64,000 nt of DNA from Oscillospiraceae bacterium (lineage in GTDB: Bacteria; Bacillota; Clostridia; Oscillospirales; Acutalibacteraceae): assembly GCA_015066445.1 (NCBI GenBank), contig SVOK01000003.1, forward strand, positions 1-64,000, written 5' to 3'. Shown here piece by piece: positions 37,201 to 45,502 of the stretch. The notes below the pieces were generated by a model that ran no database searches, was not told where the DNA came from, and saw only the letters and a list, made by a program, of their open reading frames with translations. Every line of letters begins with the position of its first letter. The stretch's first letter is position 1. A program made the position numbers and the translations under genes.

Positions 37201-38075
37201 AAGATTTTGAAGGTGTTCTCCTGTTTGTTATAGGTGAGGAAATAGGCGCAGGTGTTAACTACAGCTCCTATGAGCTTTCTTGGCCTGATTTTGTAAAGGA
37301 AATCGGCTTTAAGTCTATGTCAGTTTACTGTCAGAATGTTCGTGAGGAAATGAGCGAAATTATAATTGATGATATTACTGCATATTACGATGCCGAAGAA
37401 ACCCTGAAGCAGTTTGATATTGAAGGCTTGCTCGCAGATTACGGTATTTCTACATACGAAAACATTAATATGATGGTTTCAAATGACTGTAGCGGTGCTA
37501 AAATAAACGGTGGTTTAACCGCTTTCTCTGATACACTTACAATAGAAAAGTCAACCATTTCTAAGGATGACCGCAATATTGCTGTAAAATTCGGTAATGG
37601 TGAAGCATTTATCGAGTTCCCCAACAACTGTAAGTCTGAAAATGCTGTTATAGGTGACGGCGCGGCTTATTGGGTACAGCTACCTAAGGGAAGCGGCAAA
37701 ACAAAAATGAGTTTTGCTATTAATGAGGCTGATAAGGAACAGTTTGTTTATAGCGAAAAACAGCATCATTATCTTATAGATGTTGACGGTGTTATCAGTA
37801 AGCATGAGGGTGTTATCGAATTACCTGACGGCTTCAGAGGTTGGATAGTAATTCCAAAGGCAAGTATGATTTGTGATGTGGAAAAAAGCTCGGAAATTAC
37901 AGATGCTAAGATTAATTACGAATCGGTTTCAACTACAACATTAACCTTCCTGAATAAGGATAATAAGCTTAACGGTAAAACAGTTTATGTTGATGATATA
38001 AGCTGGTATACTGACTTTACAATGCTTGTAAAGAGTCGTGCTTACCGTTGGGAAGGTCAGGTTTTTGAAAATTAA
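34212..38075 (+). CDS. Giant secreted protein with beta-sandwich modules and chitobiase-C-type repeats
   Basis: A 1287-aa exported protein: signal peptide to about residue 35, then alternating modules. At least three chitobiase/hexosaminidase C-terminal-like (FN3-type) repeats are seen: IAVYYTTDGSKPDINSTKFD, DIYYTLDGSEPTTESTKFD and DIYYTLDGSVPTTSSTKYQ (near residues 255, 535 and 810). Between them are about 200-aa beta-sandwich modules with FKGYIVYDME / FEGWLVYDLT / FEGYVMLLLD strands, the same type as in the preceding gene. No catalytic domain, dockerin or membrane anchor is recognised. Probably a glycan-binding secreted protein; binding itself is inference. Confidence 0.78.
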   Translation: MKNVLKLRVNKRVIAIFTALILLFSTLHIGLVSFAEDHKTVVHADGTSIGWFYAGDHAITTNVSGVSPDGGCVSVRVINPKSGNSYNYFSTKAFDIATAGLPYNEVNSIWMWMYVPEEHGDMPFRYSRYGDDWVGVHLKTPNIWLIDTNTGTSTAVAPDKDDYITVPAGFKGYIVYDMEASANKDKLVSYKYTGMYLWYKSQTNAKNTTWYYDTVTFSTKKATAVVDEFVNYVPQPVPSYSAKTVLPGQEITFKTESENIAVYYTTDGSKPDINSTKFDVNNPIVITSDTTVKAVSYRAGIYSDILTLDYVVYDENDYKNEILADGSAKGWTYWSSKQDVITKVKGVSADDCCVQVKLKGSIGTSYAWTYAKTKALADVDITPDELKTIHVWVKNPKGNGQIQFKVNYYNNQSTNFSPCDYYLVNALDGTYTKYNQTDAYLPIADGFEGWLVYDLTTSSNRGNLITKKYDNLAVSYKLPNMTTGDYFYYDNICASTEDAEFLSYRLADKIIAAPKIDSFTTYVKAGEKVNLSAPEGDIYYTLDGSEPTTESTKFDAANPIIINESLTIRTIAVVNGESSLVAEYDYETIDPNAPNNTIVNDGTDESLFATTTGATISTIEHVSPDGMAYNTFGMASSDTGRHTIKFNDVNSGLVLAKDAFVMWVKVPEGEQFTFKPSFNNAGDTFEGTIATFDTDNGKLETKAKASEIVLEGFEGYVMLLLDDDAKIAAMKWYDYVLEYGMKSLMLSVKNSETKNVDVAFDSLGFVTDFEKFQTELNPAAIRPDAPYAEFTSGIIQEGTNLGLFSGDNTDIYYTLDGSVPTTSSTKYQLLGMGAAGDISPIEVIADVVIRAIAVRDGISSGVATYTYTVEAKYDGPNAVMVNDCSGEGDNVTSWVSKTYFKSENVDDVSPYGTAYKFSRAETNTKNFSSGISFKLNPNLEKVSQIKAFSVYVKIPAAAKGTTINLRPSGEGNGVRGTVYAIGNDGTVKVSKNSATVKDFEGVLLFVIGEEIGAGVNYSSYELSWPDFVKEIGFKSMSVYCQNVREEMSEIIIDDITAYYDAEETLKQFDIEGLLADYGISTYENINMMVSNDCSGAKINGGLTAFSDTLTIEKSTISKDDRNIAVKFGNGEAFIEFPNNCKSENAVIGDGAAYWVQLPKGSGKTKMSFAINEADKEQFVYSEKQHHYLIDVDGVISKHEGVIELPDGFRGWIVIPKASMICDVEKSSEITDAKINYESVSTTTLTFLNKDNKLNGKTVYVDDISWYTDFTMLVKSRAYRWEGQVFEN

Positions 38076-38081
38076 TATATT

Positions 38082-38107
38082 GAGAGAGGCTGTAAAAAGC
38101 TTCTCTC
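38082..38107 (+). other. Intercistronic hairpin without T tract
   Basis: Stem GAGAGAGGCT / AGCTTCTCTC (one G-U pair) with a 6-base loop between the module protein and paralog 3; no T run, so probably an mRNA processing or stability element. Confidence 0.55.
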
Positions 38108-38127
38108 GTAAATAGGGAGCAATACTT

Positions 38128-39048
38128 GTGAAGCTTAACAGTGATTTAACAGCTAATGAGGCGCAGGGTTTTGAAATTTATCATTTTGCCCGAGAGGGTA
38201 TGCAGGGTTATAATTTGCAGGAAAAGTACCGCGAAATGGGCTTTATTAATGTTTATAAATATTATGACCACAATGATGTGAATGAATATGCTATGCAACG
38301 CGAAATGGGAAAAAAGGGCGCTCGTTTCTGGGTTTACGGTCATTTCGGGTTTGAGGTTATTAAAACTGATGACGGCAGACGATTAGAACGCCTTACTGAT
38401 GATTGGCAGGAGCAGATTGAAAAGCAGGTTGCAGCACTTAAGGAACAGGGGCTTTGGGATTATGTTTTAGGCTTTGATTTTGATGAGCCGATGCTGCATG
38501 TTTCCAATGATAAGTTCTTTAAGGTATCGGAATATCTTTCAAGATACGGCAAGCGTCAGAGAGCTATTTTTTCAAGCTATGAAATTTTTGAAGGCGCGCA
38601 TCCGCGTTCTACAGACCCTGAATTCGGTATGGAAGCTCATCTTATTGATAAGGAAAGCTGTAAGTATTTAACCGATATAGGCTGGGACGAATATTGGAGT
38701 TTAGATTATGATGTCCGTAAAAACGCTTATGACGAAATGAAACGGCGTATCGGCAGGGACGATGTTTATATCTGGTATGTGCCTTGCACTTGGGCATTTT
38801 TTGGTAACCGTTTAGGTCAGGAGCATTGTGTTAAGCATCTTAATCTGTGTTACCAAATGCTTTGTGAGGAAAAGAACCCCGGCGGTCTTACCTGTTATAA
38901 CTGGTATTCCTTTAAAGACGGCGGTGCAGAGGGCGAAAGCCTTGACTGGAAATTTGCCGAGGAAAATAAAAGCCGTTGGTATACTCTTGAAAACCGAATG
39001 GTAGAAATCGGTAATGAAATAATCAAAAAACCTCTTAATAGGTTTTAG
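38128..39048 (+). CDS. Cytoplasmic uncharacterised TIM-barrel-like protein (paralog 3)
   Basis: A 306-aa protein starting at GTG after AGGGAGC, with no signal peptide and several cysteines, so intracellular. It consists only of the new domain: GLWDYVLGFDFDEP, AIFSSYEIFEG, TDIGWDEYWSLD, VYIWYVPCTWAFF, HLNLCYQMLCEEKNPGGL, ENRMVEIGNEI. All these line up with paralogs 1 and 2. A lipoprotein, a dockerin-borne and a cytoplasmic copy in one locus suggest activity on both the polymer and the imported fragments. The family is not recognised by me. Confidence 0.8.
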   Translation: MKLNSDLTANEAQGFEIYHFAREGMQGYNLQEKYREMGFINVYKYYDHNDVNEYAMQREMGKKGARFWVYGHFGFEVIKTDDGRRLERLTDDWQEQIEKQVAALKEQGLWDYVLGFDFDEPMLHVSNDKFFKVSEYLSRYGKRQRAIFSSYEIFEGAHPRSTDPEFGMEAHLIDKESCKYLTDIGWDEYWSLDYDVRKNAYDEMKRRIGRDDVYIWYVPCTWAFFGNRLGQEHCVKHLNLCYQMLCEEKNPGGLTCYNWYSFKDGGAEGESLDWKFAEENKSRWYTLENRMVEIGNEIIKKPLNRF

Positions 39049-39078
39049 ATATAATTTAAATTAAGAAAGGTGAAAAAA

Positions 39079-40797
39079 ATGACAAAAAGAATTTTAGCAT
39101 TGCTTTTAGCTATCGCTATGATTACAACTGTTTTTGCAGGCTGTAAAAAGGAACCCACAAATAACGAAGATAACGTTTCAGTAATTTACGAAACCGAGTA
39201 TGAGTATGTTAAGGGTGACGGTAGCTCAAATAGCAACGAGGACGGCACAACTAATGGTGGTACAACCTCCGGTGATAAGAATAACAGCGGAAATAAGGAC
39301 AATACCTCAAAGGCTCCTACGATTGCTCAGAACAGTAATACAAACAAAACCGGCTTTCCTATAGTTAAAAAGCAGGAAACTATTTCTGTTTTAACTCAGT
39401 TTACAGCGGGTCTTGGCGATATTGCAAACTCACAGTTCACAAAGGACTATGAGAAAATGACCAATATGAAAATCAAGTGGAATCTTACCCCTCAGAGTGA
39501 AATTAAATCTGCTGTAGCATTGGCTTTTCAGTCAGGTAATCTACCTGATATTATTACAGGTACTACTATAGATCATGACGATATGCTTCAGTACAGTCAG
39601 GAAGGTATCTTTGTTGAGATTACCAAAGACCTTCTTAAGGAATGGGCTCCCAATATTTATGCTACATACAACGAAAATCCCGAGGCTTGGAAGAAAACCG
39701 TTACATCTGACGGTAAAATGTATGCTCTTGCAGGTTTTTCTAAGGACTGGAACTATGCACAGCACTATTTATGGGTGCGTACAAGCTGGCTTAATAAATT
39801 GGGTATTTCCAAGCCTAAGACAATGGATCAGTTCTATGAAATGCTCGTTGCATTCAAGAACAGTGATCCCAACGGTAACGGTCAGCATGATGAAATTCCT
39901 TACGCTACCTGGTCAAGTACAGGCTTCCTCTTTAATCCATGGGGCTTTACAAGCACTATCAGTGTTTCAAAAAGCGGTAAGGTTACTAATATGTACAACA
40001 CCTCTAATATGAAAAACTGTGTAAGCTATTGGGCAAAGATTTACAAGGAAGGTCTTGTAGATAAGGGTACAATCAATAACTATACAGGCGGTGCTACTAC
40101 TCAGCTTAAATCACTTCTTAAGGGTGGTAAGGTTGGCTGCTTCTTTATGGGTTATCCTGATGAGGATTTAGGTATCTTAAAAGAATATGAAATACTCGAA
40201 TACCCTACAGCAGGCAATAACGGTGATTTCCCCTCTGTAGCAATTAATACTAACCCTGTTACCAACCGTGGTCGTATAATTATAACCACGGCTTGCAAGA
40301 ATGTTACTGCAGCAATTCGTTGGGTTGATTATCTTTACAGCAACGACGGTTATATGCTTAGAAAATATGGTTCCGTAGGTGACTATTATAATAAGTCCTC
40401 TGATACAACATATACCCTTACAGGCAATCCATTTCCTAAGGATCCCGGTCCTTCTTGGGCACTTATGGCTAAGGACTATCTTTCAAACGCTAAATTCACT
40501 AACAAAACACCTACTTATGTAGATACTCAAAGAGCTAAAATTGACTCTTGGTGTGAATCTACATTAAAGACCAACGGTCAGAACTTAATGCCCGATACCT
40601 GGAAGAATAAGGCTGAAATCAATGCTGAAAAGCTATATACCAGCTATTGGAGTGAGGTTAAAGATATGTATTGGCAGTTTATTCAGGGTAAAAAGAATAT
40701 GGGCTCCGATTGGACTACTCTTGTAAATGAAATGAAGAATAAGGGTATGGATAAATATATCAGTGAGCTGCAGGAATATTACGATCGTTGTAATTAA
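39079..40797 (+). CDS. ABC transporter substrate-binding lipoprotein (large LplA/YtcQ-like type)
   Basis: A 572-aa lipoprotein: signal peptide with lipobox VFAGC, a Ser/Asn/Gly/Thr-rich linker (residues about 45-85), then a family-1 type binding protein with DPNGNGQHDEIPYATW, a calcium-loop-like feature of large oligosaccharide-binding proteins. The ATG at 39079 follows AAAGGTG (the track's GTG is that site). No permease gene is adjacent; the only permeases are about 20 kb downstream. Confidence 0.9.
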   Translation: MTKRILALLLAIAMITTVFAGCKKEPTNNEDNVSVIYETEYEYVKGDGSSNSNEDGTTNGGTTSGDKNNSGNKDNTSKAPTIAQNSNTNKTGFPIVKKQETISVLTQFTAGLGDIANSQFTKDYEKMTNMKIKWNLTPQSEIKSAVALAFQSGNLPDIITGTTIDHDDMLQYSQEGIFVEITKDLLKEWAPNIYATYNENPEAWKKTVTSDGKMYALAGFSKDWNYAQHYLWVRTSWLNKLGISKPKTMDQFYEMLVAFKNSDPNGNGQHDEIPYATWSSTGFLFNPWGFTSTISVSKSGKVTNMYNTSNMKNCVSYWAKIYKEGLVDKGTINNYTGGATTQLKSLLKGGKVGCFFMGYPDEDLGILKEYEILEYPTAGNNGDFPSVAINTNPVTNRGRIIITTACKNVTAAIRWVDYLYSNDGYMLRKYGSVGDYYNKSSDTTYTLTGNPFPKDPGPSWALMAKDYLSNAKFTNKTPTYVDTQRAKIDSWCESTLKTNGQNLMPDTWKNKAEINAEKLYTSYWSEVKDMYWQFIQGKKNMGSDWTTLVNEMKNKGMDKYISELQEYYDRCN

Positions 40798-40818
40798 TTT
40801 AGATAGATATTAAAATAT

Positions 40819-40843
40819 GGGCTGTCTGTTAAAAGGACAGCCC
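40819..40843 (+). other. Intercistronic hairpin without T tract
   Basis: A perfect stem GGGCTGTC / GACAGCCC with a 9-base loop between the binding-protein and esterase genes; the following bases are ACTTCT, not a T run. Confidence 0.6.
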
Positions 40844-40862
40844 ACTTCTAAAGGTGATAAAA

Positions 40863-41876
40863 ATGAAAAATGTAAACAGCCATATTTTTGAGTATGAAAA
40901 TTTAAAAGCAACAACACCGTTACTACACTTCAACGAAAACAACGACTATAATGAATGGAAACAAAATGTGCGCAATAAGCTAGAGGAGTTATTGGGCTTA
41001 CCTTTAGAAAAATGCGACGCTGATTTTGAGCTTGAAGCGCAGACAAAATGTGACGGTTATATTAACTACCGTTTTACTGTGCAAACAGAAAAGGGATATT
41101 ATGTTCCTTGTCACTTATTAGTTCCCGACACAGGCAAGGATAAATATCCTATGACTATCTGCCTTAGCGGTCACGGCACGGGTATGCATATTGCATTAGG
41201 TGTAGCTAAAACCGAAGGTGACCAAAAAGACCTTGATTCCTGGCCGCATAGAGCTATGGGCCTTAGAGCTATTAAGGATGGTCGCGCCGCACTTGTTATT
41301 GAAGCTCGAAACTTCGGTGAAAGCAGTCTTGAAGGATACGGTATAAGCTGTACAGAAGCAGGTAAGATTGCTATTCTTATGGGTAGAACTATTATAGGCG
41401 AGCGTGTTTGGGATGCTATGCGTATTTTAGATGTTATCCCCGAGCAGTTCCCACAGATTGATATGGAAAACATTGTTTGTACAGGTAATTCAGGTGGCGG
41501 AACAGCTACATATTATCTCGCTTGCTTTGAAGAGCGTATAAAATATGTTGCACCTTCTTGCGCAATTTGTACTTATGAGGATTCTATTGCCGCAATGCCT
41601 CACTGTTTATGCAACCATGTTCCGTATATCAGAAAATATTTTGAAATGAGCGATTTAGCCTGCCTTATAGCACCGAGAACGCTTGTAATTGCAGCGGGTG
41701 AAAAGGATAGGATATTCCCGATTGACGGCACAAAACGCAATTTTGAAGAAATAAAGCGTATATATAAGGCTGCGGGTGCAGAGGATAACTGTGCTCTTGT
41801 AGTAGGTAGCGGCGGACATTTAAATTACGCCGACCATATTTGGGAAAAGCTTAGTGAGATGGGACTTAAGAGTTAA
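40863..41876 (+). CDS. Alpha/beta-hydrolase, acetyl-xylan-esterase-like
   Basis: A 337-aa serine hydrolase without signal peptide. The nucleophile elbow is TGNSGGGTATYY, the acid lies in AAGEKDRIFPID and the histidine in VGSGGHLNYADH, in correct order. The upstream part (YVPCHLLVP, GHGTGMHIALG) resembles large bacterial alpha/beta-hydrolases annotated as acetyl xylan or carbohydrate esterases. It probably removes an acyl group from imported oligosaccharides. The ATG at 40863 follows AAAGGTG. The transporter pseudogene begins five bases after its stop. Confidence 0.82.
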   Translation: MKNVNSHIFEYENLKATTPLLHFNENNDYNEWKQNVRNKLEELLGLPLEKCDADFELEAQTKCDGYINYRFTVQTEKGYYVPCHLLVPDTGKDKYPMTICLSGHGTGMHIALGVAKTEGDQKDLDSWPHRAMGLRAIKDGRAALVIEARNFGESSLEGYGISCTEAGKIAILMGRTIIGERVWDAMRILDVIPEQFPQIDMENIVCTGNSGGGTATYYLACFEERIKYVAPSCAICTYEDSIAAMPHCLCNHVPYIRKYFEMSDLACLIAPRTLVIAAGEKDRIFPIDGTKRNFEEIKRIYKAAGAEDNCALVVGSGGHLNYADHIWEKLSEMGLKS

Positions 41877-41880
41877 ATAG

Positions 41881-42821
41881 ATGATATTTTTAGCTTATTT
41901 ATTTACTGTATTAAAAAATATTATTTATGGTACATCTATATTTTTTACAGACTCGTTGAGTGAGAATGTCGATATATTGGATATATTGGCACTAAGGTTT
42001 TTATTAAGCTTTTTGGTATTATATTTACTTAAAACCTTTAAGATTATAAAAATTAATGTGGGCGTTATAGATTTAATAGGTAAAACCGAACGTTCTAAAT
42101 ATGCGAAGTCCTTACTTTTAGCAGCAATTTTTGAGCCTGTTATGTATATGCTATTTGAAACCTTGGGAGTTTCTATGACAACAGGAATAACTGCAGGAGT
42201 AATACTCTCTTTGATACCTATAAGCAGTTGTATTTGTGAGTCTGTAATACTTAAAGAAAAAACAACTGCTTTGCAAAAGCTTTTTTAGGTCTGGGTATAA
42301 TTGGCGTTATATACATAGCGGTGAATACTAATACGAGCGAAGGTAAGGATACAGTAGCAGGTATTGCTTTTTTAATCTTAGCTGTTATATCGGGCTCGTT
42401 GTTTATGGTGTTTTCACGCAAATCCTCCTCGCATTTTAAAACTATGGAAATAACTTATATTTCGGCAATGCTCGGTATGGTTACATTTAATATTATTAAT
42501 ATTATCCGTCATATCATACACAATGATTTAAACGAATATTTTGCTCCGTTTTTCAATCTTAAAAATATAATAGGTTTTGTTTTTCTAGCAATAATATCTA
42601 CTGTAATAGCAACGGGAATGAATAATTACGCCCTTTCAAAAATTCAGACATCAACCTCATCTGCCTTTAGCGGATTATCGACTATAGTTACAATTACAAT
42701 AGGTGTTTTTATAGGTAATGAAAAGCTTTATCCTTTCCATTTTATAGGCATAACCCTTATTATCATAAGAATGATAGGAGTTAGCTATATTGCAATAAAA
42801 AAGGATAGATTAAAAAACTAA
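41881..42821 (+). pseudogene. DMT/EamA-type transporter split by a single-base deletion
   Basis: Two track ORFs (41881-42288 and 42321-42821) are halves of one EamA/RhaT-like membrane protein of about 312 aa with ten helices. The first frame ends TALQKLF and stop; the other frame reads through the same place as AFLGLGIIGVIYIAVNTNTS. Adding one A to the run at 42275-42278 gives LQKAFLGLGIIG and a continuous protein. The second half keeps the typical AIISTVIATGMNNYALSKI ending. No convincing -1 slippery site is present. Either a genuine lesion or a sequence error. Confidence 0.8.
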
Positions 42822-42831
42822 AACATTTAAA

Positions 42832-42873
42832 AATTAAAAGGACTTGGAGAAATTTCTCCAAGCCCTTTTAATT
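42832..42873. terminator. Bidirectional terminator between convergent genes
   Basis: Stem AATTAAAAGG-CTTGGAGA pairing with TCTCCAAG-CCTTTTAATT, with short loop, placed between the transporter pseudogene (+) and the AraC gene (-). Confidence 0.85.
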
Positions 42874-42893
42874 ATATTATCAGTCAATAACAT

Positions 42894-43715
42894 TTACATT
42901 TTCTTGGTTTTTTCTAATGTTCGGTATTCTTTAGGTGTCATACCCGTAAGCAAATGAAACTGCTTTGAAAAGTAATGCGATTCCTTGTAACCCAGCCTTT
43001 CGGCAATCTGCTTAATATTAAGAGCTGTGTTTGTAAGCAGTACCTTTGCCATATCTATGCGCTTATTTAAATAATAGGTGTAGGGCGGTATTTCGTAATA
43101 TTTGCGAAATACCTTGTTTGTGTAGTCGTTTGAACGGTAGATAAGGGAAGAAAGCTCGTCCATTGAAATATCCTCTGAAAGATGACTTTCAATATAATCC
43201 TTAAGAATTCTTACTTCTTCAGGTATCTCTTTGTTTTCTTCAATTTTTCTAGTAAGCCGCATTAGCAATTTATGAAGCAACATACAGCATTCTTCCATTA
43301 TTGTATCTGTGGGGAGATTTTCCTTTGTCTTTTTAAAGATTTCCACAAATATTGGATAAAGGGACTCGCAATTATTAAAAAGTATTTGATTATTAAGCTT
43401 ATAGGCTTTAATAAAAGAGGGAATAGCCGTACCCTGCAGATTAACAAATATCTTCTCCCAAGGGTCATCCGCACTACTGGAATATTTCTGATGACTGCCA
43501 AGAGGGAGGATATACATATCTCCGGCTTTGGGGGTGAATTTCTTTCCGTCAAGCTCTAAGCTGCCGCTACCTTTAATTATATATTCAAGTACACAGGTTT
43601 CGGCACAGGGGCGGTCCATAGAATAGGTGCCGTCACAATAGGATTTTCCACTCATCCAAACCCAAAAGGTTGGAGATTCAGTAGGGGATACAAATATGTT
43701 TAAGTCCTCGTGCAA
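42894..43715 (-). CDS. AraC family transcriptional regulator
   Basis: A 273-aa regulator with an N-terminal cupin sensor (CVLEYIIKGSGSLELDGKKF, MYILPLGSHQKYSS) and C-terminal double HTH (ISMDELSSLIYRSNDYTNKVFRKYY, LNIKQIAERLGYKESHYFSKQFH, GMTPKEYR). Start at TTG with GAGGTG seven bases upstream. It is divergent from the substrate-binding protein/GH30 genes, which it probably activates. It is the only - strand gene inside the glycan locus. Confidence 0.92.
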   Translation of the reverse strand: MHEDLNIFVSPTESPTFWVWMSGKSYCDGTYSMDRPCAETCVLEYIIKGSGSLELDGKKFTPKAGDMYILPLGSHQKYSSSADDPWEKIFVNLQGTAIPSFIKAYKLNNQILFNNCESLYPIFVEIFKKTKENLPTDTIMEECCMLLHKLLMRLTRKIEENKEIPEEVRILKDYIESHLSEDISMDELSSLIYRSNDYTNKVFRKYYEIPPYTYYLNKRIDMAKVLLTNTALNIKQIAERLGYKESHYFSKQFHLLTGMTPKEYRTLEKTKKM

Positions 43716-43904
43716 AGCTGTTCACCTCGAAAAAGAATGGATTTCTTTGTAAATAATGATGTTTTTTGGCTGAATTAAAGAATTAATTTTATTAGGTTTT
43801 GAGTAAAACCAAATAAAAGATTATCTTTTTCTATATATTAGCACAATAGTAATTAAAATGCAAAAACAAAATTGTATTGTTAACTTTTTCAATTGTATGT
43901 GGCA

Positions 43905-43933
43905 TTGAATATAGTAATTAACTATGAGATAAT
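43905..43933 (+). promoter_or_regulatory. Putative promoter of the binding-protein/GH30 operon
   Basis: TTGAAT (43905-43910), 17-base spacer, GATAAT (43928-43933). A small inverted repeat CCAAAG/CTTTGG follows at about 43942-43961. The 43716-44001 gap otherwise holds only AT-rich regulatory DNA. Confidence 0.55.
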
Positions 43934-44001
43934 AGAATTGCCAAAGTGGACTTTCTTTGGTTGTTTCTTATTGTATATTTTTCACTAAAGGGGAAAAAGC
44001 T

Positions 44002-45471
44002 ATGAAAAAAAGTTTATTAAGAGTTATTTCGGCTATTATGGCAATTGCTATGATAGTAACAGTTTTCGCTGGCTGCGGTGACAAGGCTGACGGCGGTGCT
44101 AATGGAGAAGTGAAAACAATAAGCCTTCTTGTTCCTACCGATATGGCAGAGGAAACAGAGGCTGCTGTTAAGGCATTTCACGAGAAGCACAAGAACATTA
44201 AGGTAGAGATAGTTGCAAGCTCGGGCGATGCAGGTACTACACCTACAGAAATCAGTAAGCTTGCGGCTTCTAAGAAAATGCCTGAGGTTGCATTCGGTGT
44301 TGAGGATTTCGGTTATATTTTAAGCCAAGGTCTTGCTTATCCGCTTGACAATCTTTTTGAAGCTGATCCCGATAAGGGGGATGCGCTTGATGCCGGTATT
44401 AATAATTATACATATTTTGACCACCTTTATGCGCTTCCTTACCGTGTTCAGTTTAACGGTATAATGGTTAATCTTGACCTTATTGAAACAAAGAATCTTG
44501 ATGAGCCTGACTATAGCTGGACTATTGATGAGTTTGTTGACCTTGCTAAAAAAGCAACCGACAATAAGTATTCTGGTATTAATATCATTGTAGATAGCAG
44601 CGACCCGACCCATAACCTGGATACAAAGCTTATGGGTGGCTTGCTTAATGCTCCTTTACAGATGTACGGCTATGATATGGGTAATCACAAGTTTAATTTT
44701 ACCAACGGAGCTTGGGCAAAAGCTAAGGCTTATGTTGAGGAATTAAAGGCAGTTCCCGGTCTTATCTCTGATAACCTTAAGGAATGGGATAAGAGAAATA
44801 ACGGTGTTCCCGATGCTTATGACCAGAAGTTCGGCGGTAGCGGTGATGCTTTAAAATCGGGTAAGGTTTTATTCGGTAACCACAACTCTTGGGAAGTTCA
44901 TTGGATGAATAAGGGCTTTAATTTCGAGTGGGACCTTTATCCTGTTCCCCATGCTGAGGGTGTGGAGGAAAGAATACAGACACACGTTGACTATGTATTC
45001 CTTACTTCTGCTGTAACAGAGGACAACTGCAAGGAAGCTTACGAGCTTGCTAAGTTCTTGAGCTATGATAAGGACGGTTGTATTGCCCGTATGGATTGGG
45101 GTAAGGATAATCTTGAAAACTTTGCGATTTATACTCCTGCAACCGAGAATAAAGAAGTTATCAAAAACTATAACAAGCGTGATTATATACCTGACGGTAT
45201 GAAATATATGCTTGAAACAATTATAGAAGACCCTGAGACCATTTTCATTGCAGATGCAAATAAAATTATTCCTAACTTCTGGAACGATTTGACCGATTAC
45301 AGAAAACAGGTTGAAGAACAGATTAAAAACGGTAGCGACCCATATGCTCTTGCAGCTGATTATGAGAAAAAGGTAAATGCTGCAGTTGAGGCTTCATGGT
45401 CAACCTTTGTTAAGAAGCTTGAAAAAAATCTTGAAGCATTTTACGAAAGCCATCCTTACGAAAAGAAATAA
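44002..45471 (+). CDS. Sugar ABC transporter substrate-binding lipoprotein
   Basis: A 489-aa family-1 solute-binding protein. Signal peptide with lipobox VFAGC, then VKTISLLVPTDMAEETEAAV, KLAASKKMPEVAFG and ALPYRVQFNGIMVNLDLIE, a typical maltose/oligosaccharide-binding layout. The track's start 45 bases upstream is not supported; the ATG at 44002 has AAAGGGG upstream. It directly precedes a GH30 lipoprotein, so it probably binds the released oligosaccharides. Confidence 0.92.
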   Translation: MKKSLLRVISAIMAIAMIVTVFAGCGDKADGGANGEVKTISLLVPTDMAEETEAAVKAFHEKHKNIKVEIVASSGDAGTTPTEISKLAASKKMPEVAFGVEDFGYILSQGLAYPLDNLFEADPDKGDALDAGINNYTYFDHLYALPYRVQFNGIMVNLDLIETKNLDEPDYSWTIDEFVDLAKKATDNKYSGINIIVDSSDPTHNLDTKLMGGLLNAPLQMYGYDMGNHKFNFTNGAWAKAKAYVEELKAVPGLISDNLKEWDKRNNGVPDAYDQKFGGSGDALKSGKVLFGNHNSWEVHWMNKGFNFEWDLYPVPHAEGVEERIQTHVDYVFLTSAVTEDNCKEAYELAKFLSYDKDGCIARMDWGKDNLENFAIYTPATENKEVIKNYNKRDYIPDGMKYMLETIIEDPETIFIADANKIIPNFWNDLTDYRKQVEEQIKNGSDPYALAADYEKKVNAAVEASWSTFVKKLEKNLEAFYESHPYEKK

Positions 45472-45502
45472 TTAATCTTTTTAGAATTAGGAGGTGTAGG
45501 AA

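Noticed and set aside
29201-39048. Assigning the three paralogs to GH5, GH30 or GH42 on general barrel resemblance
   Set aside because: None of the diagnostic motifs of those families (for example the NEP acid/base motif seen in the GH30 proteins here) is present, so no family was claimed.
42275-42290. Programmed -1 frameshift in the DMT transporter (run of six T)
   Set aside because: The in-frame codons AAG CTT TTT TAG do not form a proper X-XXY-YYZ slippery heptamer, and this family is not known to use frameshifting; a base deletion is simpler.
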